Below are positions 6,317 to 14,851 of a stretch of DNA of 64,000 nucleotides, in pieces. The DNA is from Acidobacteriaceae bacterium. Its GTDB lineage: Bacteria; Acidobacteriota; Terriglobia; Terriglobales; Acidobacteriaceae. The position numbers were made by a program, and so were the translations under genes. The notes under the pieces were generated by a model. It made no database searches. It had not been told where the DNA came from and worked only from the letters and a program-made list of their open reading frames with translations. The DNA lies in NCBI GenBank assembly GCA_003134855.1, contig PLCS01000008.1, positions 1 through 64,000 of the forward strand, in the 5' to 3' direction. How positions within the stretch are numbered: position 1 is the first letter of the stretch; every line of letters starts with the position of its first letter.

Positions 6317-8824
6317 GGTGGTGGGGCGCGGCTTGACGGCGATGGCGGTGGCCGGAACGATGGCACCGCTGCCAATATACGTGCAGCCGAGATCGTTGCC
6401 CGTGCCATTGGGGGGCGGGGGCGTGCAGGCCGGCAGGTTGGGGCTGATCTGCTGCTTATCGGTCAGCGTCGGCACGCTGATGTAGTGAATCATGTTGTCG
6501 CCCGCGGTGGAGACGAAGAAGAGCGAGTCGTCCGGGGCGAAGGCGCCGGCCAGGGGCGCTGTAATAGCCGAGCTTCCGGTGAGCGTAATGTATTTCACTG
6601 GATTCGCCGTGTAAGCGCTGCCGGGGGTGTAGGGTTCCGGCACGTAATAGGGCAGCGAAGCGCCTGTTGTGGCGCCGGCGGCGGGCGGGAAATAGGTGAT
6701 AAATGCCAGATTGGAAACCGGAGACGGCACCACCTGATTGACGGCGGCCGCATTGGCATTGACGCTGAGCGGCGTAGGCGTGAGCAGCGTTCCGTTGGTG
6801 GGGAGCGGGGAGGTCAAGGTGCATGCGGCAGGGGTAATTGCGACGCCAATATCGTTGAGAGTCACCCCGCCGCCGGTGAGAGCCGCGCCCAGGATGTGTT
6901 CTCCATCGGTGGTGGCGGCCAGAACATCGGTCTGCGCGGCGATTGTATCGCTCTGCGGATAGAAGATCATGTTGGCGTAGTTGCCCGCCGTGCCGGTGGG
7001 GCACCATGTGTGAGCAACGGTATTACTGCCGCTGAGATAGGCGCCCACGCTGGGGATGGTAATCGCCAGGCCCTGCGCGCCCGTGGAGGGAGACGGACAG
7101 GTGGTGGCGTTGTAAACGGAACAAGGCAGAGCATGGGTCGTCCAGCCGGTGTTGATGTTGTAGATATATAACATATCGGAATGGTTGCCGCCCAGGGCAG
7201 CGCTGTCGGTGATGTAGAGCGTCTTCGAGTCGGGGGTCCAGGCAGCGGCATCGCCCATGCCGCCAAAGGCCGAGCTGGAGTTACTGGTATTGGCCGTGCT
7301 GTAGAGATAGAAGAGCTGCCGCTCCTGATCGTTGATGAGCACGGTCGTGCCGTCCGGCGCCACAGCCAGCACTACGCCGGGAAAAGAGTTATTCTGCGTG
7401 ATGACTGTGCCGGACGAGGTGCTGAAGACCATCAACTCGCGGGAGGATCCGAAGTAGATACTGTTGCCCAGCCGGTCCATCATCATAGAGTTCGGCACAT
7501 ACGGCAGGCGCGTTAAGGAGCCGGACGTTCCCGTGAGCAACTCGACAGGAAAGACGTACTGCGACTGACCAGGTGACGAGAACCATGCATAGTCGCTGGC
7601 CGTGCCGGGGGTGGTGATCGTGACTGGGTTAGAGGAAATGGGCAAGCCGGTTCCAAACAAGCCGATCTCATTGAGGGGGGAAGGATTGCAACTGAAGGGC
7701 TGGCAGATGGCATAGACCGAAGCCACGCCGGGGAAGTTGGTGGAGATGGCTCCGCCGCTACCCGCCGAGATGTCGATCGGGTCGGTGGACTGGTAGTCCA
7801 AAGTCAGGCCGTTGATGGGATTTCCTTGGGTGTCGGTGACGGTGGTGACCAGATTCTGCGTCACGCCCTTGGTGATGGTGCCCGCGGTCTCGCCATTGGC
7901 AAGAGTCACCAATATCGATTTCGGCGGGCAAGTGGAGAAGTAGCCGGCTGACGATCCCGAGCCGGCCACCGACGCGGTGATTGTGGTAGTGCCGGGCAAT
8001 CCTGCGGTGATCGTCACTTGGCTTGAGGTGGTGCTGGTGGCAATGGAGGCAATAGAGGATGTGCCCACGTTGTAACTGAGCGTGCCGATGGCCGCAGTGC
8101 AACTGGGGATCGAGGATAGGGCTATTTGTTGGCCATTGACAGTGGGCAATGGGCAAGCCAGGGTGGGAGATGAAGAGCCGGTGACTGAAGCCGGCGCGCA
8201 CATCAGAACCTGCTGGCTGCTGCTGTTCGCGAAGCATGCCTGCGCGTCGAGCGTGGCCTGAGTGCCTTGAGAGAAGCACTTCTGGCTCATTCCAGAAAGG
8301 GGGTTGGCAGCCAAGCTGTTCGTGACCAGGTTGATCGAGGTCACCGTGGCATGCACGAACACCTCCACCGGATTGGAGACGATCGACTGAGCGGAGGCTG
8401 TGACATAGGCCGTGGCGTAGGGCAGGCCGCCGGTCGAGGGCAAAGGACTGGGAGGGCTGCAGATGGTGTAGTTGGGGATGGCGCCGCCCGAGTTCCGGTT
8501 CCATGTACCCGCGCACAGATTGCCTGTCGGCGTGATGTCCACCAACTGGTTGCTGGAGGTGCCGTAGGAGTATGTGCCAACGGTGGCCGAAGTGCCCTTG
8601 CAGGTAACGGCCGTAGGCGCGGTGAGCTGTCGCGTCTGTCCGAAGGCCAGGGAGATGCCGGTGGTGGCGGGGGTGAGCGTGATCGCGGCCACATCATCGA
8701 CCTTCATCCCGAAACCCCGACCATTGCAGTAGTTCACGCCCGGGTCGCGGGTGCAGCCGGAGATCGAAATCCCAGCCGGAATGGCCAGGCACAATAAACA
8801 AACAAGCGTAAGAAACCGCCGCAT
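6314..8824 (-). CDS. Large surface lipoprotein with Ig-like and beta-propeller-like regions
   Basis: The product has 836 residues from the ATG at 8824, which follows a clear GGAGG; an upstream in-frame ATG at 8878 lacks this. The N-terminus is a lipoprotein signal ending I-S-G-C near residue 24. The rest is Ser/Thr/Gly-rich and almost Lys-free. The first half has repeated T-P-A-T-T-G / S-N-P-V-type segments typical of bacterial Ig-like (BIG2-like) domains. The second half has repeated V-A-P-D-G-T, W-T-P-D-S-K-T-L-Y and F-A-P-D-D-S-L-F-F blocks typical of YVTN/NHL-type propeller blades. It is probably an outer-surface binding or adhesion protein with unknown ligand. Confidence 0.75.
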   Translation of the reverse strand: MRRFLTLVCLLCLAIPAGISISGCTRDPGVNYCNGRGFGMKVDDVAAITLTPATTGISLAFGQTRQLTAPTAVTCKGTSATVGTYSYGTSSNQLVDITPTGNLCAGTWNRNSGGAIPNYTICSPPSPLPSTGGLPYATAYVTASAQSIVSNPVEVFVHATVTSINLVTNSLAANPLSGMSQKCFSQGTQATLDAQACFANSSSQQVLMCAPASVTGSSSPTLACPLPTVNGQQIALSSIPSCTAAIGTLSYNVGTSSIASIATSTTSSQVTITAGLPGTTTITASVAGSGSSAGYFSTCPPKSILVTLANGETAGTITKGVTQNLVTTVTDTQGNPINGLTLDYQSTDPIDISAGSGGAISTNFPGVASVYAICQPFSCNPSPLNEIGLFGTGLPISSNPVTITTPGTASDYAWFSSPGQSQYVFPVELLTGTSGSLTRLPYVPNSMMMDRLGNSIYFGSSRELMVFSTSSGTVITQNNSFPGVVLAVAPDGTTVLINDQERQLFYLYSTANTSNSSSAFGGMGDAAAWTPDSKTLYITDSAALGGNHSDMLYIYNINTGWTTHALPCSVYNATTCPSPSTGAQGLAITIPSVGAYLSGSNTVAHTWCPTGTAGNYANMIFYPQSDTIAAQTDVLAATTDGEHILGAALTGGGVTLNDIGVAITPAACTLTSPLPTNGTLLTPTPLSVNANAAAVNQVVPSPVSNLAFITYFPPAAGATTGASLPYYVPEPYTPGSAYTANPVKYITLTGSSAITAPLAGAFAPDDSLFFVSTAGDNMIHYISVPTLTDKQQISPNLPACTPPPPNGTGNDLGCTYIGSGAIVPATAIAVKPRPTT

Positions 8825-9492
8825 GAAACCTCCCCGCCCCGCCTTATCGAACCGCGGAACGGTCTCTTCCGAACCCATCGGAGATTTGGGTTATCGCAAA
8901 CTTTCCCTCGCCGCCGCCGGCTCCGGCGACACGCTCAAATCTCAAGCCGATTGACGAAACGCGCTCGCGAAACTCCAAGGAAAAGTGTATCAGGGCAGGG
9001 TGGCAACCGGCAGGAAGCTCTTCCGGCACGCTCCTCCGCCCCTTCTCCAATAGACTCCGCCGGCCGCGGATGGCGAGCAGGCCCGGGTGGAAGGTGCGGC
9101 GCGGATCATCCCTGCACTAGACACTCCGTTCGTTCAATCGGAACCAGCCTGCTCCTGTTGGACGGCCGAAGAAACGCGATTTCCATGGTTGGACCGAAGC
9201 GGCCTGGGCGATGAAGAGGCGGCGATACCGGCGGCGCGGAAAGGATTGGAAACGGCGCTCGGCTTCTGCTTCGAGCAGAGCGTCCGGTTCCGGCGCCCTT
9301 CCGGCCGCGGCGCGTCCAGCGAGGTTGGAATTATCCACCAGCCTATCTAACAAAGTAATGCTATGGAACGAGATAGTTGCGCAGAAGGTTCTTCCCGTGG
9401 AACGGGCGCGGCGGGATACCTTAGCGGAAAATTCACATAATACTGCTTGACACGCGTGATCAATCAGTGTAACACTTATAACTGAGCGAGAT

Positions 9493-9681
9493 TCACTTAT
9501 CCTCGTTCAGATCGCCTGAATACAGGCAGACCATCTGAAGTGCGCCACTCCTGCATTTGTCCCCATGAGACTTTTCCCAAGTTGGATTCCAAGCCTCAAT
9601 AACAATCGAAGCAAGCCACTGTTGCCGCCTTGGAAAGTTCTCATGCCACGGAACAGGAGAAGTGTGAGTTATTTCGGGCAT
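9493..9681 (-). CDS. Possible small protein, 62 residues
   Basis: This is an ATG-initiated frame of 62 codons with a balanced residue composition, including P-W-H-E, R-R-Q-Q-W-L and W-N-P-T-W-E. That looks more protein-like than the surrounding frames. I do not recognise it; it could be the tail of a degraded gene. A palindrome (TTTGATTG-AAG-CAATCAAA) lies directly before the start. Confidence 0.25.
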   Translation of the reverse strand: MPEITHTSPVPWHENFPRRQQWLASIVIEAWNPTWEKSHGDKCRSGALQMVCLYSGDLNEDK

Positions 9682-9683
9682 GC

Positions 9684-9702
9684 TTTGATTGAAGCAATCA
9701 AA
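9684..9702. promoter_or_regulatory. Perfect 8-3-8 palindrome
   Basis: TTTGATTG and CAATCAAA are separated by AAG. This is a regulator-binding-type palindrome immediately upstream of the small minus-strand frame ending at 9681. It has no T-tract, so it is not a convincing terminator. Confidence 0.35.
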
Positions 9703-9786
9703 TTACTTTCTTCTTGACGCGGGCCTTTTGAATTTTGTTCGAGGCGAGCATGCTGGAACAAGCAACCAGGCGATTGGAGATACAAT

Positions 9787-10065
9787 ATGGGCCACCTCAA
9801 GGAATGTGAAGCAAGGGATTGTTTATCGGCTGGCCGGAACAAGAGTCGCAATTCGTTCATGCCGGCGGGAGAGGCCGATCACAGCAATTCATCCGGTATC
9901 GAACTGGAAGGATCAGGAGAGAGAAAGTCTTCTTTTGCCGAAGACTTCATGCTGGAACATTCTAACTCCAGCCTGTTCATCGCCATGATCGGGCAGGCAG
10001 GCCGTTATGGAGCTGCCGCCAAGGAACCGCATAAGTCAACCCAATATTACGGGTTTCCTTCTTAA
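9787..10065 (+). CDS. Hypothetical protein, 92 residues, doubtful
   Basis: An ATG follows GGAGATACAAT at good spacing. The 92-residue product is polar, rich in Ser, Gly and Glu, and has no recognisable domain. It precedes the more convincing gene at 10116. It may be a real small acidobacterial protein or chance; coding support is weak. Confidence 0.3.
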   Translation: MGHLKECEARDCLSAGRNKSRNSFMPAGEADHSNSSGIELEGSGERKSSFAEDFMLEHSNSSLFIAMIGQAGRYGAAAKEPHKSTQYYGFPS

Positions 10066-10115
10066 TGCATAACTTCAGCCCTGGATGGGCTGGTGAAAGA
10101 CGGGAGGGGACAGGT

Positions 10116-10361
10116 ATGGGCTGCTTAGTCTGCGCAAGTTTGGAACAAGCATATCTAGCCCGGCTCAGTGAGTACATCGAGGCACGTTCCTCGGTGTGTT
10201 ATCGGGTCAGCACACGGCTTGCGGCCCAATTGAATGTCGAGATGGAGCGCGCCCGCTACGAACTGGAAGAGCACCAATCGGGTTGCGTCTCCATCGTTCG
10301 TATGCCAGTTCTCCTGCCGCAGCGGGAAGCTCCGGCGACTTTGAGAACTCTGGCGGCCTAG
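10116..10361 (+). CDS. Small conserved-looking protein with CxxC start
   Basis: The ATG at 10116, preceded by GGGAGGGGACAG, gives 81 residues; an in-frame ATG 51 bases upstream has no ribosome site. The sequence opens M-G-C-L-V-C and continues with a charged amphipathic helix rich in Arg and Glu (Y-L-A-R-L-S-E-Y-I-E-A-R, then V-E-M-E-R-A-R-Y-E-L-E-E-H). Small proteins of this style are common unnamed genes in acidobacteria. The function is unknown; the N-terminal Cys pair could bind metal. Confidence 0.5.
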   Translation: MGCLVCASLEQAYLARLSEYIEARSSVCYRVSTRLAAQLNVEMERARYELEEHQSGCVSIVRMPVLLPQREAPATLRTLAA

Positions 10362-10395
10362 GACCTGTATCGTGTGGTTGTGTAATCTCTGGAAT

Positions 10396-10442
10396 GTAGC
10401 GCCGGTCTCCAGACCAGCTGTTGCGCGGGTGTCCACGCCCGC
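10396..10442 (+). repeat. Double-hairpin REP-like repeat, copy 1
   Basis: Two short adjoining palindromes (GCCGGTCTCCAGACCAG-like, then GCGGGTGTCCACGCCCGC) follow TGTAGC. The same plan occurs reversed at 40025-40074. Both copies lie near an AAATCACAC(A/G)GTC motif. Confidence 0.6.
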
Positions 10443-10494
10443 TCTTGTCCAGGAGCAATTACCAAATCACACAGTCTCAGCACTAGTTGAGAAG

Positions 10495-10550
10495 CGGCTT
10501 CTTTCATAAGCCGCTCTGCTTCATGGTTCTGTTCAGAGCAAAACTAATAG
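10495..10550 (-). repeat. Diverged fragment resembling the 110-bp element
   Basis: It contains a hairpin AGCGGCTT / AAGCCGCT followed by CTCTGCTTCATGGTTCTGTT. This resembles the AAGCCACTCTGC..CATGGTTCCTGT segment of copy A at 3618-3727. The terminal inverted repeats are not preserved, so the assignment is tentative. Confidence 0.4.
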
Positions 10551-10594
10551 AGTGCTGTATAGCCTCGCGATTGTCTTCAAGAAAAGTTGGATGG

Positions 10595-10622
10595 ATTGGC
10601 CGGAGTTGAAACCCCGGCCAAT
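10595..10622 (-). terminator. Possible terminator hairpin after sodA
   Basis: ATTGGCCGG and CCGGCCAAT form a 9-bp stem with an 11-base loop. It lies just downstream (minus strand) of the superoxide dismutase gene. The following bases (CCATCCAACTTTTCTTG) give only a weak U-tract. Confidence 0.4.
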
Positions 10623-10677
10623 CTGCCCATACCCTTCAATGCAGCAATTTGCGCCGGGGTTCCTTGCTCCCTGCTCT

Positions 10678-11301
10678 TCAGCCTTTGGCAAGGGCGAAGC
10701 GGCGGTTGACTTCGTGCCAGTTGACGACATTCCACCAGGCGGCGAGATAGTCGGGGCGGCGGTTCTGGTACTTGAGATAGTAGGCGTGCTCCCAGATGTC
10801 GTTGAAGAGGATGGGATAGTGGCCCTGGGTGAGGGGCGAGTCCTGGTTGGGCGTGGAGATGACCTTGAGCTTGCCGCCGACGAAGATGATCCAGCCCCAG
10901 CCGGAGCCGAATTGCTTGGCGGTGGTCTCGTTGAAGGCCTTCTTGAAGGCCTCAAAGTCGCCGAAATCGGCGGTGATCTGGGCGGCGATGGGGCCGGAGG
11001 GCGCGCCGCCGATGCCGCCTGAGCCGACCGGACCCATCAGTTTCCAGAAAGCGGTGTGATTGGCGTGGCCGCCGGCGTTATTTTTGACGCCGGTGCGAAT
11101 CTCTTCGGGAATCTGGGCCAGGTCGCGGACGAGTTCGTCGATGGGTTTCGCGGCCAGCTCGGGGTGGTTGGCGAGCAGCGCATTGAGGTTGTTGACGTAT
11201 GTCTGGTGATGCTTGTCGTGGTGAATCTTCATCGTCTCGGTGTCGATGAACGGTTCCAGGGCGGCGTAGTCGTAGGGCAGCGGGGCAAGTTCGTAAGCCA
11301 T
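10678..11301 (-). CDS. sodA: Superoxide dismutase, Mn/Fe family
   Basis: The 207-residue protein is a complete Fe/Mn superoxide dismutase, which disproportionates superoxide to oxygen and hydrogen peroxide. Metal ligands fit H27 (M-K-I-H-H-D-K-H-H), H82 (G-H-A-N-H-T), D169 and H173 ([10 protein letters not shown]). N-Q-D-S-P-L around residue 153 is the form usual in Mn enzymes, but metal choice cannot be settled from sequence. There is no signal peptide, so it is cytosolic. The ATG follows AAGGAGA. It is a single gene with no obvious operon partner. Confidence 0.95.
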   Translation of the reverse strand: MAYELAPLPYDYAALEPFIDTETMKIHHDKHHQTYVNNLNALLANHPELAAKPIDELVRDLAQIPEEIRTGVKNNAGGHANHTAFWKLMGPVGSGGIGGAPSGPIAAQITADFGDFEAFKKAFNETTAKQFGSGWGWIIFVGGKLKVISTPNQDSPLTQGHYPILFNDIWEHAYYLKYQNRRPDYLAAWWNVVNWHEVNRRFALAKG

Positions 11302-11623
11302 GGGGTAAATCTCCTTCGTCTTGAATGGTGCGGGTTGGGCAGTGTTCCGCGTTGAGCTGCAAAGGCTGGTCTGTTGGCGGCGGGGTGAAACGGAATCTTC
11401 GCGCCTGCCGGCATGACCCTATGCTTAATGGATGCGAGAAGCAGCGCGAAGGTGCGGGAAAGTTGGCGGCTTCGGATTAGGACGGCCGGGGGTTCGTGGT
11501 ATTCCACCCTTGGAAATGTTGTACTAGCACCTTGAATCCGTCCACCCAGACATTGTGGATTCTTCAAACTAAGTGCACCCGAGCTTGGAGCGATGCGCCG
11601 CCGCCTTTGGGTACAATATAGGC
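11302..11623. other. Divergent sodA-tkt intergenic region
   Basis: This stretch lies between the diverging sodA and tkt genes and should hold both promoters. It contains one REP-like remnant (TTCGTGGTATTCCACCCTT, near 11494). No gene is seen. Confidence 0.5.
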
Positions 11624-13621
11624 ATGACTTCGACACTCGCACAATCCTCCCTTGATCAACTGTCCATTGACACACTGCGGCTGCTGGCCGTGGACACCGT
11701 GCAAAAAGCCAATAGCGGCCACCCCGGCGCTCCGCTGGGCTGCGCGCCCATGGCCTACCTGCTCTTCCACAAGCTGATGAAGCACAACCCGAAGCACGCC
11801 AAGTGGGCGGATCGCGACCGATTCGTACTCTCGAATGGCCATGCCTCGGCGCTGCTTTACGGGACGCTGTTTCTGACTGGCTACGACCTGACGCTCGAGG
11901 ATTTGAAGAGCTTCCGTCAGTGGGGCTCGCGGACGCCGGGGCATCCGGAGCGCGGCCACACGGACGGTGTCGAGGTGACCACCGGGCCGCTGGGCCAGGG
12001 CATCGCGATGGCCGTAGGTTTGGCGATGGCGGAGAAGCATCTAGCCGCGGTCTATAACCGGCCTGGCTTTAGTGTGGTGGACCACCACACCTATGCGATG
12101 CTGGGCGACGGCGACCTGATGGAAGGCGTCTCGCACGAGGCGGCCTCGCTGGCCGGAACGCTGGCTCTGGGCAAGCTGATTTTTCTTTATGACGATAATT
12201 TGATCTCGCTGGATGGGCCGACGAGCCTGAGCTATACCGATGATGCACTGAAGCGCTTCGAGGCCTATCACTGGCACGTGCAGCGAGTGGCGGACGGCAA
12301 CGATCTGGCGGCGATTGAGGCTGCGGTTGAAGCGGCGAAGGCCGAGACCGGGAGGCCGTCGATCATTGCGGTGCGGACGATCATCGGCTACGGCAGCCCC
12401 AAGGCGGGTTCGAACAAGTCGCATGGCGAGCCGCTGGGCGTGGAGGCCGTGGCGGCAACCAAGAAGTTCTTCGGCTTCCCCGAAGATCAGAGCTTTGTGG
12501 TGCCCGATGAGGCGCTCAAGAATTGGCGTGAGGCCGTCGAGCACGGCGCGGGTTTGGAGTCGGAGTGGAAGAAGCTGTTTGCCGGTTACACGGCGGCCAA
12601 TCCGGAGCTGGCGGCGGAGTTTGAGCGCACCCAGAAGGGTGAACTCAAGGCGGGATGGGAGAAGGCGATTCCCAGCTTCCCGACGGATAAGGCAATTGCC
12701 ACGCGCAACGCCGGCGGCGTGATTCTCAATGCGATTGCCGGGCAAGTGCCGGAGCTTTTTGGCGGTGCGGCGGACCTGACCTCTTCGACACGGACGATCT
12801 TCCAGCCGGGGGCGAACTTCCATCAGGATCCGGCCGGGCGCAACGTCTTCTTTGGGGTGCGCGAGTTTGGCATGTGCGCAGCGGTGAACGGAATGGCCGC
12901 GCATGGGGGGCTGATTCCCTTTGGATCGACCTTCTTTGTCTTTTCGGATTATGCGAAGCCGGCGATACGGCTGGCGGCGCTGATGCAGGTGCATTCGCTG
13001 TTCATCTTTACCCACGACACGATTGCTTTGGGCGAGGATGGGCCGACGCATCAGCCGATCGAGCAACTGATGGGGTTGCGCGCTGTTCCGGGGCTGACAG
13101 ACTTCCGCCCCGCGGACGCCAACGAGACGGCGGCAGCCTGGCGGCTGGCCCTGGAGCGCAAGCGGCCATGTTTCTTCGCGCTGACCCGTCAGAATCTTCC
13201 GGTGCTCGATCCGGCGGCGCACGACTTGTACGCTGGGGTGGGCAAGGGCGCGTACATCTTGCAGGAGGCGGAGAATCCCCAATTGGTGCTGATCGGCGCG
13301 GGCAGTGAGGTTTGGCCCTGCCTGGAGGCGGCAAAGCTGCTGGCCAGCGACGGAATCCGGGCGCGGGTGGTCAGCTTCCCAAGCTGGAAGCTCTTCGAGG
13401 AGCAATCGGCGGAGTACAAGGCAAGCGTGCTGCTGGCGGGCGTGCCCAGGCTGGCGGTTGAGGCTGGTTCGACGCAGGGCTGGTGGAAGTACGTGGGCCT
13501 GGACGGCGATGTGATTGGGCTGGACCGCTTTGGGGCCTCGGCGCCGGGGCCGAAGGTCATGGCGGAGTTGGGATTCAGCGCGGAGAACGTGGCGGCGCGG
13601 GCAAAGAAGCTGGTGAAGTAG
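11624..13621 (+). CDS. tkt: Transketolase
   Basis: The 665-residue product from the ATG at 11624 has normal family length. A frame open further upstream begins at GTG 11573 and would add 17 unrelated residues. Transketolase moves two-carbon units between sugar phosphates in the non-oxidative pentose phosphate pathway, using thiamine diphosphate. Signatures include [11 protein letters not shown] near residue 30, the ThDP motif [28 protein letters not shown] in the middle domain, and a C-terminal domain ending about residue 665. It heads the cluster tkt-rpiB-HAD-zwf. Confidence 0.95.
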   Translation: MTSTLAQSSLDQLSIDTLRLLAVDTVQKANSGHPGAPLGCAPMAYLLFHKLMKHNPKHAKWADRDRFVLSNGHASALLYGTLFLTGYDLTLEDLKSFRQWGSRTPGHPERGHTDGVEVTTGPLGQGIAMAVGLAMAEKHLAAVYNRPGFSVVDHHTYAMLGDGDLMEGVSHEAASLAGTLALGKLIFLYDDNLISLDGPTSLSYTDDALKRFEAYHWHVQRVADGNDLAAIEAAVEAAKAETGRPSIIAVRTIIGYGSPKAGSNKSHGEPLGVEAVAATKKFFGFPEDQSFVVPDEALKNWREAVEHGAGLESEWKKLFAGYTAANPELAAEFERTQKGELKAGWEKAIPSFPTDKAIATRNAGGVILNAIAGQVPELFGGAADLTSSTRTIFQPGANFHQDPAGRNVFFGVREFGMCAAVNGMAAHGGLIPFGSTFFVFSDYAKPAIRLAALMQVHSLFIFTHDTIALGEDGPTHQPIEQLMGLRAVPGLTDFRPADANETAAAWRLALERKRPCFFALTRQNLPVLDPAAHDLYAGVGKGAYILQEAENPQLVLIGAGSEVWPCLEAAKLLASDGIRARVVSFPSWKLFEEQSAEYKASVLLAGVPRLAVEAGSTQGWWKYVGLDGDVIGLDRFGASAPGPKVMAELGFSAENVAARAKKLVK

Positions 13622-13652
13622 GCGGAAGCGGAGTTAGACGCGCTTCGCGCGT

Positions 13653-13701
13653 GTTAGCGGAGTTAGCCGTTCGCCGCGATGAATCTGCTAACTCCGCTAG
13701 C
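13653..13701 (+). repeat. Hairpin repeat between tkt and rpiB
   Basis: GTTAGCGGAGTTAGC and GCTAACTCCGCTAGC form a 14-of-15-bp stem. The downstream GCTAACCACGCTAACACCGCT repeats the same word twice more. The structure would fold in the transcript just before rpiB and fills the upstream in-frame extension of that gene. Confidence 0.65.
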
Positions 13702-13738
13702 ACCGCTAACCACGCTAACACCGCTAGAAAGGGTAATC

Positions 13739-14200
13739 GTGAAACTCGTCATCGCATCCGACCATGCGGGATTTCCTCTCAAAGAGGAAGTCCGCGCCTA
13801 TCTCTCCAAGGCCGGCCACGAGGTGGTGGACCTGGGGGCTTACAACGCCGACTTACCCGACGACTATCCCGACTTTGCCGAGAAGGTTGGTCTGGCGCTG
13901 AAGCAGGGCGTTGCGCCGCGCGGGATTCTTATCTGCGGCTCGGGGGTGGGGGTGTGCGTGGCGGCTAACAAGATTCCGGGGATTCGCGCCGGGATGTGCC
14001 ACGATACGTATTCGGCGCACCAGGGTGTGGAGCACGATGATATGAACGTCTGCGTTCTGGGCGCGCGCATCATCGGTTCGGCGCTGGCCTTTGAGGTGGT
14101 GGACCGGTTTATCGGGGCACAGTTTGCCGTCAACGAAGAGCGGTTCGAGCGGCGCTTCAAAAAGGTGCTGGCCATCGAGGCCAAGTATCAGCGCGGATGA
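13739..14200 (+). CDS. rpiB: Ribose 5-phosphate isomerase B
   Basis: The start is taken at GTG 13739 (AAAGGG 5 bases upstream), giving 153 residues, the usual RpiB length. An ATG 60 bases upstream would add residues translated from the hairpin repeat. The enzyme interconverts ribose 5-phosphate and ribulose 5-phosphate. Signatures are S-D-H-A-G near the start, the active-site C-G-S-G-V-G-V-C-V-A-A-N-K around residues 62-74, and H-D-T-Y-S-A-H-Q-G-V-E-H-D-D. It lies between tkt and zwf in a pentose-phosphate cluster. Confidence 0.93.
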   Translation: MKLVIASDHAGFPLKEEVRAYLSKAGHEVVDLGAYNADLPDDYPDFAEKVGLALKQGVAPRGILICGSGVGVCVAANKIPGIRAGMCHDTYSAHQGVEHDDMNVCVLGARIIGSALAFEVVDRFIGAQFAVNEERFERRFKKVLAIEAKYQRG

Positions 14201-14210
14201 GGAGGCGGCG

Positions 14211-14822
14211 ATCTTTCCCTTCGACGTGATCCTCTTTGATGTGGGCGGAGTCCTGCTCACCAACGGCTGGGACCAGCGCGAACGCTCTACGGTCCTCTCA
14301 CACTTTCACCTCGATTTTGTGGCCTTTGAGGCCCGGCATCTGGCGCATTACGACGCTTGGGAGCGGGACGCGATCTCGCTTGCGGCTTACCTGGATGCGA
14401 CCGTTTTCTGTGAGCCGCGTGAATTCACTCGCGACGAGTTTTTCGCTTGCATGCTTACCCAGTCGAAGCTGCAACCGGATGGAGCTTTGGGAATCCTTCA
14501 CCAGCTTGCGGCATCGAATCAGTGTCTGCTGGGCGCCTTGAACAACGAGGCACGTGAGACCAACGAATACCGTTTCACACACTTTGGGCTTCGCAAACTC
14601 TTCCAGGTAGCGCTGAGTTCGTGCTATCTGGGGTTGCGCAAGCCGGAGCCGGCGATCTATCTTCGGGCGCTGGATATTCTGGGCAGGCCGGCGGAGCGGA
14701 TGCTGTTTATCGACGACCGCGCGGAGAATGTGGACGGAGCCGCGGCTGCGGGAATGAAGGCTCTTTTGTTTGAGGGCGTGGATGCGTTGCGGCTGGAGTT
14801 GGAGAGGCTTGAGGTTTTGTAG
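14211..14822 (+). CDS. HAD-family phosphatase (YihX-like), start uncertain
   Basis: It is a HAD-superfamily hydrolase of the IA type. Motif I is L-F-D-V-G-G-V-L, motif II is in L-G-A-L-N-N-E, the Lys is in G-L-R-K-P-E-P, and motif III is F-I-D-D-R-A-E-N. Sugar-phosphate phosphatases such as YihX are the nearest described kind, which suits the pentose-phosphate setting. No ATG, GTG or TTG lies at a sensible place before motif I. The only canonical start (GTG 14226) begins two residues before the first strand and lies 20 bases after GGAGG, whereas an ATC at 14211 lies 5 bases after it. The coordinates given assume that unusual start. Confidence 0.8.
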   Translation: MFPFDVILFDVGGVLLTNGWDQRERSTVLSHFHLDFVAFEARHLAHYDAWERDAISLAAYLDATVFCEPREFTRDEFFACMLTQSKLQPDGALGILHQLAASNQCLLGALNNEARETNEYRFTHFGLRKLFQVALSSCYLGLRKPEPAIYLRALDILGRPAERMLFIDDRAENVDGAAAAGMKALLFEGVDALRLELERLEVL

Positions 14823-14851
14823 CTGACTTAGCGAGTTAGCTGGAGGAAGTT

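Larger units (their letters stand above)
8825..9786. other. Long intergenic stretch, one doubtful small frame
   Basis: Nearly 1 kb without a supported gene. Frames around 8950-9450 conflict with one another and have no family signature. The last third (9340-9780) is distinctly AT-rich. It holds one possible small gene on the minus strand (9493-9681) preceded by a perfect palindrome (9684-9702). Confidence 0.5.

Noticed and set aside
12041..13405. Long minus-strand open frame (454 codons) opposite transketolase
   Set aside because: It is antisense to a full, well-conserved tkt; the frame is open because of the high GC content. Its translation is Arg/Gln/His-rich without family signature.
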